Positions 62,477 through 64,000 of a stretch of 64,000 bases of DNA are shown one piece after another. Source of the stretch: Irineochytrium annulatum (lineage: Eukaryota; Chytridiomycota; Chytridiomycetes; Chytridiales; Chytridiaceae); the NCBI GenBank assembly GCA_027600665.1, contig JADGJL010000002.1, positions 248,001-312,000 on the forward strand. Reading direction: 5' to 3'. The translations under genes and the position numbers were made by a program. Under the pieces are notes generated by a model that saw only the letters and a list, made by a program, of their open reading frames with translations, did not search any database and was not told where the DNA came from. Position 1 is the first letter of the stretch. Each line of letters opens with the position of its first letter.

Positions 62477-63981
62477 TAGACGTCACCTTCTTTCCCGGCG
62501 TCACGGCCGCCTGTTCCCAGATCATCCCTTGTCATCGAGAAACCCTGGAATCCATAAGGTGGTCTCGGTTCGGTAAATACTTTGCCTTCTCCCTCTTTCA
62601 CTTCCTCCAGCACTGTTTCCCAAGTCCGATTGTTGGATTCAAATGAAACCTCACTCAGTTGCTCAAATCGACTTAACAACCTTCGTCCAATCTGGTAGAT
62701 CAGATGTTGAATGGAAGCGGATCGACACTCATGAAACACCGCAGCAGCCAAGTCTCTGACCTGTTCCGCCGCTACATACCGTCCACGCTGATCATCCATG
62801 CCATCTCTCGGATCTTCATAACGCCAATTGATGTTCAGGAAAATAAATAACGGTCGATCCCATGTCTCTGGAAGAGTGGTATATTCATCCTGCATAAATC
62901 CGGCAAATTCACTGCCTTTGACCTTGATCAGTCTTAGATCGGCTACACCACTGAAATGGTTGCTTAATTCGATCGAGTCTCCTGTTCGTTCTGCTTCCAC
63001 GGCAGCTGTCGCACGATCATTCTGTGAATAACGAAATACGAGCGTACTCGGTCGATAACTTCCTTCTAATCCAATGGGTATATCTTCAAAAGGAATCTGG
63101 TCCGCTGTCATCTGAACCTTGCTCATCTGCGGATACGTCTCCAGGAAACGACGGCTTACCAGCGCAAGAAATCCTTCCACCGTTGCCCCTGTATAATCCG
63201 CTGCATGTTTGAGGATAAAATTACTCATTGAATCGGTTGCGACCACCAGCGAATTGTCCCCTTCTGCAAAAGAAGGCAAGAATTCATCACCCTGCACAGC
63301 GACCTTAATGTTTAATCCAAACAGAATATTGCTGCGTCCCATAAAAGGAGATTCCGGAATGGACTGTATGCCCGTCAACGGTTTGGCGTAGGAACGGTAC
63401 ATCCACACATCCCCTTTGCCGTAATACATGGTCCGCTGCTGCACTGCGGCTGGCTTGCTCACGAACTCATGTTCATGACCGATCTGTACAAGCCATTGCT
63501 CCAAACGTATGCCTGCAATCTTGAATACTTCCTTCAATGCAGTCTCGAATTCCTCTTCCCTTCCTCGGCGATGACGTTGCCTCATGGATTCGAGGATGGA
63601 GCTTGCGGTATGGCCTTTTACAGCCAGTATGAATGGAAAGCCGAATTGGCTTGTATATGCTTTGTTTAATTGTTGAAGTTCGTTGTATTGCTCTTGTGAG
63701 AGTGAATCAAGGCCTGCACCAGCTTGTTCCTGAACGGAATTGCTGCTCATGCTGATTCGCGCTCCAAGATCCGGGTGATTTCGAAGCAATTGCAACTTCA
63801 CCTGGTCATCCGATGCCTGAACTACGTTCTTCATCACTTTCATCATCTGTTCAAATGAATCAAAAGGTCGTAAAAGCCCGGAACGCTCAGCCACCCATGG
63901 TGATTCTTCAAATAAGCCGCCAAACGTATGCACGAACTGCGTGATAGACCAGTTGTTAACAAGTTTAATTAAGTCGCTCAT
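62476..63981 (-). CDS. pucL: Bifunctional OHCU decarboxylase-uricase
   Basis: A 501-residue fusion like B. subtilis PucL (494). Residues about 1-165 are the OHCU decarboxylase, with RNHPDLGAR and FPFILAVKGHTASSIL. About 172-490 is uricase, with YGKGDVWMYRSY, the catalytic VVATDSMSNFILKHA, and the C-terminal EVSFESNNRTWETVLEE. It oxidises urate to hydroxyisourate and decarboxylates OHCU to allantoin. PucM, encoded next, does the step between. GGAGG precedes ATG 63981. It is the first puc gene in the window; its promoter and any PucR gene lie beyond the edge. Confidence 0.96.
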   Translation of the reverse strand: MSDLIKLVNNWSITQFVHTFGGLFEESPWVAERSGLLRPFDSFEQMMKVMKNVVQASDDQVKLQLLRNHPDLGARISMSSNSVQEQAGAGLDSLSQEQYNELQQLNKAYTSQFGFPFILAVKGHTASSILESMRQRHRRGREEEFETALKEVFKIAGIRLEQWLVQIGHEHEFVSKPAAVQQRTMYYGKGDVWMYRSYAKPLTGIQSIPESPFMGRSNILFGLNIKVAVQGDEFLPSFAEGDNSLVVATDSMSNFILKHAADYTGATVEGFLALVSRRFLETYPQMSKVQMTADQIPFEDIPIGLEGSYRPSTLVFRYSQNDRATAAVEAERTGDSIELSNHFSGVADLRLIKVKGSEFAGFMQDEYTTLPETWDRPLFIFLNINWRYEDPRDGMDDQRGRYVAAEQVRDLAAAVFHECRSASIQHLIYQIGRRLLSRFEQLSEVSFESNNRTWETVLEEVKEGEGKVFTEPRPPYGFQGFSMTRDDLGTGGRDAGKEGDV

Positions 63982-64000
63982 GTTAGAACCTCCGGTCTGT

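Overview
The window looks like a chromosomal segment of a Gram-positive Firmicute, most likely a Paenibacillus. The signs are moderate GC, strong AAGGAGG-type ribosome binding sites with several TTG and GTG starts, and a Bacillus-type puc purine cluster next to Paenibacillus-type plant polysaccharide genes. The genus is an inference from gene content. I see no rRNA, tRNA, CRISPR array, phage or transposase gene. Nearly all of it is metabolic operons with their own regulators.

Layout. 1-5 kb: a xylan-side-chain pair, GH67 alpha-glucuronidase (cut by the window start) and GH52 beta-xylosidase, with a divergent AraC regulator. 5-7 kb: an aldehyde dehydrogenase and an ArsR repressor sharing a duplicated upstream motif. 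7-9.8 kb: GntR regulator, uxuA and uxuB for glucuronate breakdown, which fits the alpha-glucuronidase. 9.9-12.4 kb: a YetF/DUF421-DUF4363 pair, an M50B peptidase and an unknown protein. 12.6-19 kb: a zinc-starvation block with znuCBA, an L33 paralogue lacking half of its zinc cysteines, a COG0523 GTPase, and a UPF0718 permease with its TIGR03943 partner, accompanied by three good Zur-box-like sites and one weak one. 19-26 kb: deoR-deoC-nupC-deoB-deoD-pdp nucleoside catabolism. 26-28 kb: azoreductase and small unknown genes. 27.8-33.4 kb: L-fucose isomerase, kinase and aldolase with a LacI regulator. 33.6-36.3 kb: an SDR, a methyltransferase and a Gfo/Idh oxidoreductase of unknown pathway. 36.6-38 kb: a DNA-repair-like pair, AdaA and an SPL-like radical SAM protein. 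38-42.6 kb: a LacI-controlled Gfo/Idh-ThuA-Gfo/Idh operon. 42.8-45.8 kb: glpX, paiA and a YczE-like membrane protein. 45.9-48.5 kb: a secreted modular GH26 mannanase. 48.9-64 kb: a purine catabolic cluster (pucL, M, H, F, G, a gamma-glutamyltransferase-fold hydrolase, a COG0402 deaminase, then pucA, B, and pucC, D, E).

The genes form a coherent plant-debris lifestyle: secreted or intracellular glycosidases release xylose, glucuronate, mannose and fucose; dedicated operons feed these into central metabolism, with cre-like sites suggesting catabolite control; nucleosides and purines are recovered for carbon and nitrogen.

The most unexpected signal is not a protein. At least six gene-free spots (near 20.5, 20.8, 33.4, 36.4, 38.1 and 56.5 kb) carry copies of one intergenic repeat. 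The two full copies fold into the same hairpin and differ by four paired, compensatory substitutions. The one constant mismatch becomes a G-U pair only on the minus strand. This points to a dispersed structured RNA element that I do not recognise from any named family.
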